Shown piece by piece: positions 33,738-42,862 of a stretch of DNA of 63,865 bases. The stretch spans positions 1 to 63,865 of the forward strand of contig VRUL01000027.1 of the NCBI GenBank assembly GCA_019456145.1, written 5' to 3'. Origin of the DNA: Planctomycetota bacterium (GTDB taxonomy: Bacteria > Planctomycetota > Phycisphaerae > Sedimentisphaerales > Anaerobacaceae). The notes beneath the pieces were generated by a model that had not been told where the DNA came from, made no database searches, and saw only the letters and a list, made by a program, of their open reading frames with translations. A program made the translations under genes and the position numbers. The stretch's first letter is position 1. Each line of letters starts with the position of its first letter.

Positions 33738-35876
33738 CTACTTAACCAGGGGTTTTATCTTGATGTTCCGATATGCCACCGGGCCATGGTTGCCCTGGAA
33801 CATAAGCGGGCCAGTAGGCGCTTCCCTGCCTGAAACACCGCCGGGCGTCTGGCTTTTCATTTCAAGGTTTTCGTGCAGCACCTGGCCGTTAAGTTCCACC
33901 TTGATGAGTTCGGCGTTCTTAATCTTTTTGCCACTTGCATCGAATTTCGGAGCGAGAAAGTCTATCACATATTTCTGCCATTCGCCAGGCTTCCTGGAGG
34001 CATTGACCGGCGGTGGAGAGGCACCATAAACCGCGCCCATATCACCGTTGCCCATCTTTACTCTTCCCCAACTGTCCAGCACCTGTATCTCATATTCACC
34101 CATAACATAGATACCGGAATTGGAACCCTTTGGCACCATCACTTCCAATTCGATACGGCAGTCACCGAACTTGGCCCTGGAGTAAATATCGAGACTGCTT
34201 CCGTGGTCACCGGCAAGATTGATCATTTCATTACCGCCGGCTTTGGCCACCAGCAATTTCGGGTTCTCGGATGATATCGCAGCGGTGCCGACGGCCCATT
34301 TACTTTTGTTCTTGCTGCCCTTGAATTCCCAGTTATCGAGGTCCTTGCCGTTAAAAAGCACGGCAGTGTCATCGTATTTCGGCTTCAGGTTTCTTATTCT
34401 TATGTCCTTGAACTCGACAACCATCGGCGGCCCCGCGTGAATCTGCAGTGCCAGCACTCCTTCCCTCGCAGCCCCTTTGACGTCCTTGGAGTCTACAGGG
34501 GCGGTCACCCGGTCGTTGTCAACCAGCTCTATTGTCGGGTAGCCATTGAGGTAATGCACCAGGTGATTGCCCTGAGCAACGATGGTGTACTCATTCCAGT
34601 CCTTATCCCTATAATAGCCAGCTTTGATGAGCGCATCGGGGTCGGCGACCTTGCCAACAACGTCCTTCTTGCCGTCTTTGTCGATCACCATGAACTCGCC
34701 GATTCTGGCTAACCCCCCCCGGCCACGCTCATGGTACAGGAAACCAACCTGTGGTTGGTCGTTACAAACCTCAGCCTGGTAGCCGGAAATCCGCCACTTG
34801 TCGACTTCTTTGCTGCGGTACTGCACCCCTGAGTTGCCGTTCTGGATGCGGAACTTAATCTTGAGAACGAAGTCCTTTAGCTTGCCGCCCCGCCAGACGA
34901 TGAACGTATTGCCGCGGGCGGGTTTCTCCTTCGTGGTCTCGCCGCGAATTGCGCCGTCCTTGACCGACCAGAGGCGCGGGTCGCCGTCCCAGCCGGTCAG
35001 GTCTTTGCCGTTGAATATCCATTGCCAATCGGTCTGGCCTAATTCGGCGGCCGTCCGCTCGAAGTAGGGAACGCATTCGGCGATTTCAGGCATGGAGTTT
35101 AGCCAGTTGTGCTCGTACTCGATTGAGAACACGCCCTTGAAGTTCTGACGGTCAAGCTCAGTCAACATCGCTTTAACATCGCATTTGCCTGTCCCCCATA
35201 TCACATCGTGTCCACCATCCAGGTCTTTGAAATGCAGGCTGATAATACGACCTTTGAGCTTCTTCAGCTCATTTAGCGGATTTAGACCCGAGCGCAACCA
35301 GTGCCCCGTATCGGCACAAGCTCCGATTCTTTTGCTGCGTCCTTTACAGGCTTTAAGCACAGTATCAGAATTCCAGTAATGTGAGGGCTTTGGATGATTG
35401 TGGATGGCCACATTAATCTTGAACTCCTCGCATAATTTATCTATCAAATCCAACGCGTCCTCTTTGGGCTCGGACACGATCGTCTCAATCCCCATATCCC
35501 GGGCAAAATTAAAGACCTTTCGGCATTCTGCCTCGTTGTTTGGCAATCCTACAACACCATAGTTTACAAGTTTCACTCTCGCCTCATGAAGCTTTTGCAG
35601 CATTTCCTTTTTCTCTCGTGCAGGCATATTGTGATTGGTTTGGATATTAGGTTTCTCCTTGCTGAGCCGCTGACCAGGATATGCCTCGATGTATCTCAGG
35701 CCCAGCGCCCTGGTCTTATCAACGGCCTCATAAAAGGTAAAGCGATTAAACGTGTATGCCTGCATTCCCAGCCGCCAGTTTTCCTGCCCACCATAGGCTG
35801 CGTCCGGCCTGGGTATGCAACAGACACACAAAACAGCCACTAACAACACAACAGTAAATTTTGCCTTTTTGTTCAT
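33738..35876 (-). CDS. Secreted xylose-isomerase-like TIM barrel fused to two DUF1080 domains
   Basis: The 712-residue protein has a signal peptide ('FTVVLLVAVLCVCCIPRPDA') and three domains. Residues ~35-285 are an AP-endonuclease-2/xylose-isomerase TIM barrel with metal-site residues in 'YIEAYPG', 'VAIHNHPKP', 'CADTGHW', 'SLHFKDLDGG' and 'FSIEYEHNW'. Residues ~290-500 ('WQWIFNGKDLTGWDGDPRLW' to 'FKDIRIRNL') and ~508-712 ('VLFNGKDLDNWEFKG' to 'VAYRNIKIKPL') are both DUF1080, named 3-keto-disaccharide hydrolase. This puts an isomerase/lyase barrel and two hydrolase-like domains on one exported chain, suggesting substrate channelling of a 3-keto glycoside. Confidence 0.88.
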   Translation of the reverse strand: MNKKAKFTVVLLVAVLCVCCIPRPDAAYGGQENWRLGMQAYTFNRFTFYEAVDKTRALGLRYIEAYPGQRLSKEKPNIQTNHNMPAREKKEMLQKLHEARVKLVNYGVVGLPNNEAECRKVFNFARDMGIETIVSEPKEDALDLIDKLCEEFKINVAIHNHPKPSHYWNSDTVLKACKGRSKRIGACADTGHWLRSGLNPLNELKKLKGRIISLHFKDLDGGHDVIWGTGKCDVKAMLTELDRQNFKGVFSIEYEHNWLNSMPEIAECVPYFERTAAELGQTDWQWIFNGKDLTGWDGDPRLWSVKDGAIRGETTKEKPARGNTFIVWRGGKLKDFVLKIKFRIQNGNSGVQYRSKEVDKWRISGYQAEVCNDQPQVGFLYHERGRGGLARIGEFMVIDKDGKKDVVGKVADPDALIKAGYYRDKDWNEYTIVAQGNHLVHYLNGYPTIELVDNDRVTAPVDSKDVKGAAREGVLALQIHAGPPMVVEFKDIRIRNLKPKYDDTAVLFNGKDLDNWEFKGSKNKSKWAVGTAAISSENPKLLVAKAGGNEMINLAGDHGSSLDIYSRAKFGDCRIELEVMVPKGSNSGIYVMGEYEIQVLDSWGRVKMGNGDMGAVYGASPPPVNASRKPGEWQKYVIDFLAPKFDASGKKIKNAELIKVELNGQVLHENLEMKSQTPGGVSGREAPTGPLMFQGNHGPVAYRNIKIKPLVK

Positions 35877-35937
35877 TTCATTTTCTCCCGTGAATTAAAT
35901 ATGTTGCTGTTCGGGTTTCTTTACCCTGGTTTCCATT

Positions 35938-37248
35938 TTACAATATCCATCCCTGGCGGTACTTACGTTTTAGATATTCGTTGGCCCCGGGCGCATTAGT
36001 AACTTTCAGTTTCGGTCCGTCCCAGAGTAATTTCTTACCGGCACGGGCTGCAATGTTGCCCAGCAGGATAGTTTCCGTCAACGGCCCGGAGTAGTCAAAG
36101 TTTGTCGAGGGCTTTGGACCACCCTTACATGCCCTGATCCATTCCTGGTAGTGGTTGATTCCCCTCGGCAGAAATGGTTCGGGCAGCTTGAAGCCTTTCA
36201 TCCTCGATTCCGGTATCAGTCTTGGTGTTCCCATGTGCGGGGCAAGCAGAGTGCCTTTTTCGCCATAGTAAAGCCCGCCCTGACCAGGCAGATTCCGCCC
36301 TTCTTCAAGCTCTTTAGGTCGTGGAGGATTGTTACGACCGTCGTACCAGGTAACAGTAACCGGCGGTAAATCACCCCGCGTACCAAACTCCCATTTCACG
36401 ATTGTCTTCCGGGGATAAGTTTCCTTATTAAAAACGCCGGGATCCGCTTCGATGCTCACCGGATAATGTAAGTCAAGAGCCCAAAAGACAGGGTCGATTA
36501 TGTGACAGCCCATATCTCCCAGGGTGCCCGTTCCAAAATCCCACCAGCGCCGCCAGTTGCCCGGCAGATAAGCCGGATGGTAAGGCCGCCACGGTGCCGG
36601 GCCGAGCCACAGATCCCAGTTTAACGTTTCAGGCACAGGCGGTTTATCTGTCGGCCGGGTCCCACCACCCCAGTTCTTGTTGCTAAAGATATCTACCTTT
36701 CGAACTTTACCTATCATCCCGGATTTAACAATCTCAACTACCCACTTGACGGCATTTTCAGCGTGAATATGAATACCCATCTGCGTCATTACCTTGTGCT
36801 TGTTGGCCGCCTCGGTGAGCCTGCGGACCTCGAAAACATCGTGGGCTAACGGCTTCTGGCAATAAACATGCTTACCCTTTTTAATAGCCATCATTGCCGC
36901 CACCGCATGGATATTGTCCGGGGTCGATACAGTAACGGCATCGATGTTTTTATCCTCCTTCTCCAACATCCTTCGGAAATCCCGGTATTTTTTCACTCCG
37001 GGATACTTTTTAAACGTACCTGCTGCGTGTTTCCAGTCCACATCACAGAGCGCCACTATGTTCTCTGTACTGACCTGTCCTACGTCGCTTGCTCCCATAC
37101 CACTGATACCGATGCAGGCGATGTTGAGCTTTTCGCTTGGCGGGATAGTTCCGGCCCCACCAAGAACATGCCGAGGCACAATCGTAAACGCAGCAGCGGC
37201 AGCGACGTTGCCCAAAAACTGCCGACGTGTAATCATATTCTTTTCCAC
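35938..37248 (-). CDS. Tat-exported Gfo/Idh/MocA oxidoreductase, subfamily A
   Basis: The 436-residue protein has a Tat leader ('MITRRQFLGNVAAAAAFTIV') and motif 'YCQKPLAHD', which keeps Lys-Pro. The C-terminus 'YLKRKYRQGWIL' is the signature shared with the next two genes upstream. 'TGTLGDMGCHIIDPVFWALD' carries the catalytic Asp and His. A GTG start at 37248 is proposed, because GAGGAG lies 7 bases before it, whereas the ATG at 37236 is 19 bases away. It is the most diverged of the three tandem copies of subfamily A. Confidence 0.88.
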   Translation of the reverse strand: MEKNMITRRQFLGNVAAAAAFTIVPRHVLGGAGTIPPSEKLNIACIGISGMGASDVGQVSTENIVALCDVDWKHAAGTFKKYPGVKKYRDFRRMLEKEDKNIDAVTVSTPDNIHAVAAMMAIKKGKHVYCQKPLAHDVFEVRRLTEAANKHKVMTQMGIHIHAENAVKWVVEIVKSGMIGKVRKVDIFSNKNWGGGTRPTDKPPVPETLNWDLWLGPAPWRPYHPAYLPGNWRRWWDFGTGTLGDMGCHIIDPVFWALDLHYPVSIEADPGVFNKETYPRKTIVKWEFGTRGDLPPVTVTWYDGRNNPPRPKELEEGRNLPGQGGLYYGEKGTLLAPHMGTPRLIPESRMKGFKLPEPFLPRGINHYQEWIRACKGGPKPSTNFDYSGPLTETILLGNIAARAGKKLLWDGPKLKVTNAPGANEYLKRKYRQGWIL

Positions 37249-37319
37249 AGTTACACTCCTCAAAACTTGACCTATCCATGGCGGTTTTTATACTCCCGGC
37301 CCCTGCCGGGCAAACAAAA

Positions 37320-38666
37320 TTATAGTGTCCAACCCTCACGATACTCGTAATGGAGAAACTTGTTGGCTTCGGGAACATTGGTAATCTTCAAATTCGGCCC
37401 ATCCCACAACAGCTTTGCCCGGTTCATTTTCTCTTTCAGTTCCGGACGCAGAGCGACATTGCCCAGGAGAACCGCTTCGGCCAATGGCCCTGCATGGTCC
37501 GGGAAATTCGAGCCGGCAGGCTTGCCGCCCTTGCACGCATCAATCCACTCCTGGTGATGTCCGGGTGAGCGAGGCAAAGTCTTTGGTGGTTTCTTGTATT
37601 CTTTCATCCTGGCCTCGGGTATCAGCCTCCCTCCCAACATCTTGCCTTTGTCACCAATAAACAGGGCACCGTTTGTGCCCATCTGACGGTCGTTTTCCAG
37701 TTCGTCCGGTCGAGGAGGCCTCATCCCACCGTCATACCAGGTCAACTTAACAGGCGGCATATCACCACGAGCAGGGAACTGGTAATGTACAGCCGAGGCC
37801 ACGGGATATGTTTCTTTATTAACCAGTGTCGAGACGGCTTCCACACTCGCCGGGGCTCCAAGCTTCAAGGCCTTAAACACCGGTGACATCGCATGACAGC
37901 CGATATCACCCAGCGCTCCGGTCCCAAAATCCCACCAGCCCCGCCATTTAAACGGCACATAAGCTGGGTGGTAAGGCCGATTGGGTGCCGGGCCAAGCCA
38001 TAGATCCCAGTCCAGTGTGTCCGGCACGGGCGGCGTTTCCTTTGGCCGTTCAACACCCTGGGGCCAATAGACAGAACTAAGCCCCCTCAAAGGCCTGTCG
38101 GTCCAGACATGAACTTCGCGCACAGGGCCAATCGCACCATCCCAGATATATTCGCTCAGCAGACGTGCCTGTTCCGATGCCTGTCCCTGGTTGCCCATCT
38201 GGGTAGCAACCTTGTACTTGCGGGCCGCTTCGGCCATCTGACGGGCTTCATATACTGAGTGCGTCAGCGGTTTTTCACAGTACACATGCTTGCCTCGCTT
38301 CATAGCCGCCATTGACGCCGGTGCGTGGATGTGGTCCGGCGTGGCCACTACCACCGCGTCGATATTCTTGTCCTCCTTATCCAGCATCTTGCGGAAATCA
38401 TGGTATTGTCTGGCCTTTGGGTAGCGCCTGAATGTACCTGCAGCGTGCTTCCAGTCCACATCGCACAGAGCGACAATATTTTCGCTGCTGACGCCTGAAA
38501 TGTCTCCGCTCCCCCGACCGCCTACGCCGATACCGGCTATATTGAGCTTCTCGCTCGGCGGGGTATTACCGGAGCCTCCCAGCACATGACGAGGTACAAT
38601 CGTAAACGCCGCCGCTGCGGCCGCACTACCCAAAAAATCACGACGCGATATTTTCTTCTTTTTCAC
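37320..38666 (-). CDS. Tat-exported Gfo/Idh/MocA oxidoreductase, subfamily A
   Basis: The 448-residue protein begins at GTG 38666, with AGGAG 7 bases upstream. The leader 'KISRRDFLGSAAAAAAFTIV' is followed by 'PRHVLGGSGNTPPSEKLNIA', nearly the same as in the neighbours. The motif is 'YCEKPLTHS', and 'TGALGDIGCHAMSPVFKALK' provides the Asp/His pair. It ends 'LHYEYREGWTL'. High similarity to the 38737-40089 product shows recent tandem duplication. Confidence 0.9.
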   Translation of the reverse strand: MKKKKISRRDFLGSAAAAAAFTIVPRHVLGGSGNTPPSEKLNIAGIGVGGRGSGDISGVSSENIVALCDVDWKHAAGTFRRYPKARQYHDFRKMLDKEDKNIDAVVVATPDHIHAPASMAAMKRGKHVYCEKPLTHSVYEARQMAEAARKYKVATQMGNQGQASEQARLLSEYIWDGAIGPVREVHVWTDRPLRGLSSVYWPQGVERPKETPPVPDTLDWDLWLGPAPNRPYHPAYVPFKWRGWWDFGTGALGDIGCHAMSPVFKALKLGAPASVEAVSTLVNKETYPVASAVHYQFPARGDMPPVKLTWYDGGMRPPRPDELENDRQMGTNGALFIGDKGKMLGGRLIPEARMKEYKKPPKTLPRSPGHHQEWIDACKGGKPAGSNFPDHAGPLAEAVLLGNVALRPELKEKMNRAKLLWDGPNLKITNVPEANKFLHYEYREGWTL

Positions 38667-38736
38667 AACTCAACTCCTAATATTCGCTAAATACTTGACG
38701 TTTTAGACGTACCCGGCTCCTCCGGGAACCGGACAA

Positions 38737-40089
38737 TCACAAAGTCCACCCTTTACGATATTCCCGGCGGATGTATTTGTTGGCCTCGGGCATATTGGTA
38801 ATCCTCATGTTCGGCCCATCGTAATACAGCTTAAGACCTTTCTCATATATCATCTTTCCCATACGCACGGCAATATTGCCTAACAGAACAACTTCAGCCA
38901 TCGGACCAGAGAGCTCAAAATTGGACCTGGCCGGCGGACCACCTTTGCAGGCCAATAACCATTCTTTATGATGTCCGGGTGACCTGGGCAGAGTTTTCGG
39001 GGGTGATTTGTATTCTTTCATTCTTGCTTCAGGTATCAGCCTGTGACCAAGCATTTTACCTTTGTCGCCTACATAGAGATTACTATCAGCGCCACCATAG
39101 CGCCGACCTTCTTCGAGTTCAGCAGGTCGTGGGGGCATTAGTCCGCCGTCATACCATGTCAGCTTTACAGGAGGCATGTCACCGCGTGCCGGGAACTCAT
39201 AACGAACAATAGATGCAAGAGGCGCGGTTTCAGAATTGACTCCGCTCGAACAAGCCTCAACGCTGGTCGGGTACCCCAGTTTCAATGCCCTGAAAATCGG
39301 AGCAAACTGATGGCAGCCAATATCACCTAAGACACCGGTTCCGAAATCCCACCAGCCTCGCCAGCTAAACGGCAGATAACAAGGATGATACGGCCTTTCC
39401 GGTGCGGTACCAAGCCACAGGTCCCAGCTAAGTCCATCCGGAACCGGCGGTGTGTCCTTGGGCCGGCCCTGGCCGCGAGGTGAGATTGGCCTGTTACACC
39501 ATGAGTGTACTTCTCGCACCGGGCCGATCGCGCCATCCCAGATAAACTCACAGACCAGCCGGGTCCCTTCGGATGCCTGCCCCTGGTTTCCCAACTGGGT
39601 TGCGACTTTAGCCTCTCGGGCAGCATCGGTGACCTTACGGACCTCAAAAATATCGTGCGCCAGCGGCTTTTCACAATATACATGCTTTCCCATCTTGATT
39701 GCCATCATAGTGGCAACGGCATGAGTGTGGTCCGGCGTGGCCACGACCACAGCGTCGATGTTCTTGTTCTCTTTGTCCAGCATCTTGCGGAAATCGCGGT
39801 ATTGCTTGGCCTTGGGATATTTCTTGAATGTGCCCGCCGCGTTCCTCCAATCCACATCGCACAGAGCAACAATATTCTCACTGCTGACTTCTCCGATGTC
39901 ACCAGCTCCGCGACCGCCCACGCCAATACCGGCGATATTGAGCTTATCGCTCGGAGCAGTATTACCGGCACCTCCCAACACGTGCCGAGGCACAATTGTA
40001 AACGCAGCCGCTACCGCTGCAGCACCCACAAAATCACGTCGAGAAATCTTCCTATCACTTTGTTTAGAAATTTTCTCTTGGTTTTCCAT
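38737..40089 (-). CDS. Tat-exported Gfo/Idh/MocA oxidoreductase, subfamily A
   Basis: The 450-residue protein has leader 'KISRRDFVGAAAVAAAFTIV', motif 'YCEKPLAHD', and 'TGVLGDIGCHQFAPIFRALK' as the catalytic Asp/His region. It ends 'IRREYRKGWTL'. ATG 40089 is preferred over ATG 40095 because AGGG stands 9 bases before it, but both are possible. It probably oxidises or reduces a sugar ring carbon outside the cytoplasm with bound NAD(P). Confidence 0.9.
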   Translation of the reverse strand: MENQEKISKQSDRKISRRDFVGAAAVAAAFTIVPRHVLGGAGNTAPSDKLNIAGIGVGGRGAGDIGEVSSENIVALCDVDWRNAAGTFKKYPKAKQYRDFRKMLDKENKNIDAVVVATPDHTHAVATMMAIKMGKHVYCEKPLAHDIFEVRKVTDAAREAKVATQLGNQGQASEGTRLVCEFIWDGAIGPVREVHSWCNRPISPRGQGRPKDTPPVPDGLSWDLWLGTAPERPYHPCYLPFSWRGWWDFGTGVLGDIGCHQFAPIFRALKLGYPTSVEACSSGVNSETAPLASIVRYEFPARGDMPPVKLTWYDGGLMPPRPAELEEGRRYGGADSNLYVGDKGKMLGHRLIPEARMKEYKSPPKTLPRSPGHHKEWLLACKGGPPARSNFELSGPMAEVVLLGNIAVRMGKMIYEKGLKLYYDGPNMRITNMPEANKYIRREYRKGWTL

Positions 40090-40246
40090 ATTCATATTCC
40101 CTAAAAAACACTCTTCTCGACTCTCATAAATGGTTGAATTTCATTAAGGCTAACAGTTCACTAAATGCAAGCCTAAACCATAAATTACGATTATTTCAAA
40201 TATATTATTATAGACCTTATAAATTACAGATTAAATCAGCCACTGC

Positions 40247-41350
40247 TCAACGCGAAGCGGCCTCTTGAGGCAATTCAACCAGCCAGATATTTCGGTATTG
40301 CACGGGATTGCCGTGGTCCTGCAGGTATATACCGTCAAGCTTACCACTCGGCGCTGCCGTCGTTGCCTTCGATACCTTTGCCTTGTCCTGTATTTTCACG
40401 CCGTTGTGCACTACCGTCATTAGGGCATCTTTGACCTTCTTTCCGCTGCTATCGAAACGTGCAGCACGATACGTGATATCATACGTCTGCCATTGCATCG
40501 GCGGCGCACACATATTTACCCGCGGCGGCGCGACACTGTAGATTCCACCGCATTCATTGTCCCGTCCTTCGAGACCGTAGCTGTCGAGCACCTGCACTTC
40601 ATATCGTCCCTGCAGATACACGCCACTGTTACCGCGTCCCTGGCCGCGTGCTTTGGGCATAAACGGCGTGCGGAATTCCAGATGCAGCTTTACATCTGCA
40701 AACCCCCTTTGGGTTATAATCGAACCGGTACCCCTCTTGACTTCCATGGCTTTATCAACCAGCTTCCACTTTACCGGCCCCGGTTTGTTTCCTGAATACT
40801 TCCATTCTTTAAAGTTCTTCCCGTTAAACAACACAACGGCACCGGCCGGTGGCTTGGCTCCCAATGTAGGAGAAAGCCGGATTACCTTTTCCATTACCAG
40901 GCTGCCGGAAAAGTCTTGTCCCTGGAAAGTACCCGCAAATTTCTGACTTTCAAGGACCGTCTGCAAAGTAAATTCAAAATCTCCAGATTTCGCAGGACCC
41001 GAAAAACGAGCGTTACCTTCTTTAAGCTGCCCTTCCAGCACAGCAATCGCCGGGGCGCGAACGTTGAACTCTTCAAGAAACTTGGCTCGATATTTCCCAT
41101 CGCCTAACGCGATTACCTGTGCGACCAGGGGGCCTGAATCAGACCCGTCATCCAGCCTCCAATTGCCCTGCCAGTCTCCCATGAACGGATCGAGCCTCTC
41201 AAGTTCAGCTTTCGTCTCCTGAACATAGTCCCTTTTCAGGGGCTCGGCGCCAGAGGCCAGGGCCATAGACAAAACCAGCACAAGAACTAAATATGACTTA
41301 AGATTTGCACATCGACATTTCCTGTTTTTCTTTATTGCTTTCAAAACCAC
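40247..41350 (-). CDS. Secreted DUF1080 (3-keto-disaccharide hydrolase) protein
   Basis: The 367-residue protein has a signal peptide ('YLVLVLVLSMALASGAEPL'), a ~110-residue N-terminal beta domain ('PFMGDWQGNWRLDDGS') and a DUF1080 jelly-roll ('AVVLFNGKNFKEWKYSGNKP' to 'LQDHGNPVQYRNIWLVEL') with the family's 'GQGRGNSGVYLQGRYEVQVL' core. GTG 41350 is used because AAGGAG lies 8 bases before it. Members hydrolyse or eliminate the aglycone from 3-keto glycosides made by Gfo/Idh/MocA partners. Confidence 0.88.
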   Translation of the reverse strand: MVLKAIKKNRKCRCANLKSYLVLVLVLSMALASGAEPLKRDYVQETKAELERLDPFMGDWQGNWRLDDGSDSGPLVAQVIALGDGKYRAKFLEEFNVRAPAIAVLEGQLKEGNARFSGPAKSGDFEFTLQTVLESQKFAGTFQGQDFSGSLVMEKVIRLSPTLGAKPPAGAVVLFNGKNFKEWKYSGNKPGPVKWKLVDKAMEVKRGTGSIITQRGFADVKLHLEFRTPFMPKARGQGRGNSGVYLQGRYEVQVLDSYGLEGRDNECGGIYSVAPPRVNMCAPPMQWQTYDITYRAARFDSSGKKVKDALMTVVHNGVKIQDKAKVSKATTAAPSGKLDGIYLQDHGNPVQYRNIWLVELPQEAASR

Positions 41351-41427
41351 AATCTTTTCTCCTTTTTATATCATCAATGCTAATCGCCTACTCACAGGCG
41401 CGCTTATACTCTTTTACACTAATGCTC

Positions 41428-42840
41428 TTACTTGTCCTTCATCTGATTTATCACTCCCTGTGCCTGCTGACGCAGGAAATCATTTTTTGAAATCCGGACC
41501 ACCTTCTCCAGTGCAGCCTTACTCTCTGCGGGATAGCTGTCGCCTAAAACCACAGCGATTTTAACAACAGCGGCTTCCGCCTCCTGCTGCAGGCCCTTGT
41601 CCTCCAGATAAGCAATAACCATCTGAAGTGCTGCAAGTGATTTTATGTTTGCCAGACCCGACAATACCATTTTCTTTTCACTTATGTTCGATGCAAGGCT
41701 CATTGCCTGTTTGTACATTCCAATTGTCTCTTCGGCCGGACGATTGCTTTCAAGCCCAATCAGACGAACATAACCGCGAAGTGCCAGCACTCGATGTTTT
41801 TCATTGTCAGAGACCTGCACCACTTTCAGCACGTCAGCCGTCGGATCAGCGGTAGGCCACTCAGCTAAAGCGCGAATGCTCGCCTCCTTAACAGCAGCTC
41901 TCTTGTCCTTTAGACCTGCGCGAAGAACCGCTAAAGCGCTGTCATCTCCTATCTTTCCGAGCACCCTAAGCAGAGAGCATCGGCTCGGCTCCTCTTTAAC
42001 CGAAGGTAGCTTTGCCAGTACTGCTTCTGCCTGCCGGTTCTTGTCGCTGATTTTATGCGCAACAGCCGTCACAGTCTTCTCAGCCTCTCTTCGGTCGGCG
42101 GAGCTTTGCACCCCCACCAGAAGCTTGACCAATACCGGTAAATTTTCGGGCCCGGCAATGGTTTTCAGGACCTTGAACGATTCACGTCGAACCTTTGAGT
42201 CCTCATCTCGTGCGGTTTTCAATAATATTTCAACACCTGTTACTATATTGCGCTGCCCTGTACTGCGAATCAGCTCAACTTTGACTTTGGAATCGACAGA
42301 CGGGATTGCCGCGAGAATCGTTTCGTCAATCTTCGGACCGCGCAGACGGTATAGACTCTCGCGGGCTGCTTTCTGCTCTGCACCCCGCGTAGCTGCCGCT
42401 GTCCCGGTCAGCAGAGAAACGCTCGTAGCATCACCAAGACTACCTAACGCCTTCAAAGCCGCGACCCGAACAGACTCGTCTTTGACCTTTGTCGCCGCCA
42501 CAACCGCCGGCAATGCAGTCCGGTCACCACGGTCGGCTAAAGCAGACAGCAACTGCACTTGTCCCCTAACAGAAAGATTTGGCAGCTCTTTGGCCAAAAC
42601 TTTTGTGACTTTTGCTCCCGGCATATCTCTTATCAAGGATATGGCCATGGACTGCATCGACTCATCATCACTCTTGAGGGCACCGATGACAATCCCGATA
42701 GTTTCATCCTCTGGCTCCTCGGACCCTGCCGCCGAGACCTTTGCGCAGTTTATAACCGCGTAAGTCACAAGTACGACGACCATGAGTAGTCGGGGCTTCT
42801 TTGCCGCCTGGCTTCCTTGTCTCTTGTGAAACTGATTCAT
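41428..42840 (-). CDS. Secreted HEAT-repeat protein
   Basis: The 470-residue protein has a signal peptide ('RLLMVVVLVTYAVINCAKVS') and is otherwise a solenoid of about ten HEAT-type repeats ('LPAVVAATKVKDESVRVAAL' and 'LLTGTAAATRGAEQKAARES'). ATG 42840 is preferred to the upstream start at 42984, which overlaps the ThuA gene and lacks a leader. HEAT solenoids usually scaffold protein contacts. It follows the ThuA-HEAT gene, which carries its own HEAT domain, so the two may interact. Confidence 0.82.
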   Translation of the reverse strand: MNQFHKRQGSQAAKKPRLLMVVVLVTYAVINCAKVSAAGSEEPEDETIGIVIGALKSDDESMQSMAISLIRDMPGAKVTKVLAKELPNLSVRGQVQLLSALADRGDRTALPAVVAATKVKDESVRVAALKALGSLGDATSVSLLTGTAAATRGAEQKAARESLYRLRGPKIDETILAAIPSVDSKVKVELIRSTGQRNIVTGVEILLKTARDEDSKVRRESFKVLKTIAGPENLPVLVKLLVGVQSSADRREAEKTVTAVAHKISDKNRQAEAVLAKLPSVKEEPSRCSLLRVLGKIGDDSALAVLRAGLKDKRAAVKEASIRALAEWPTADPTADVLKVVQVSDNEKHRVLALRGYVRLIGLESNRPAEETIGMYKQAMSLASNISEKKMVLSGLANIKSLAALQMVIAYLEDKGLQQEAEAAVVKIAVVLGDSYPAESKAALEKVVRISKNDFLRQQAQGVINQMKDK

Positions 42841-42862
42841 CTTTTGTTTATCTTCTCCTTTG

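Noticed and set aside
41804..42763. 319-codon plus-strand frame
   Set aside because: Antisense to the HEAT-repeat gene, with no ribosome site or recognised domain.
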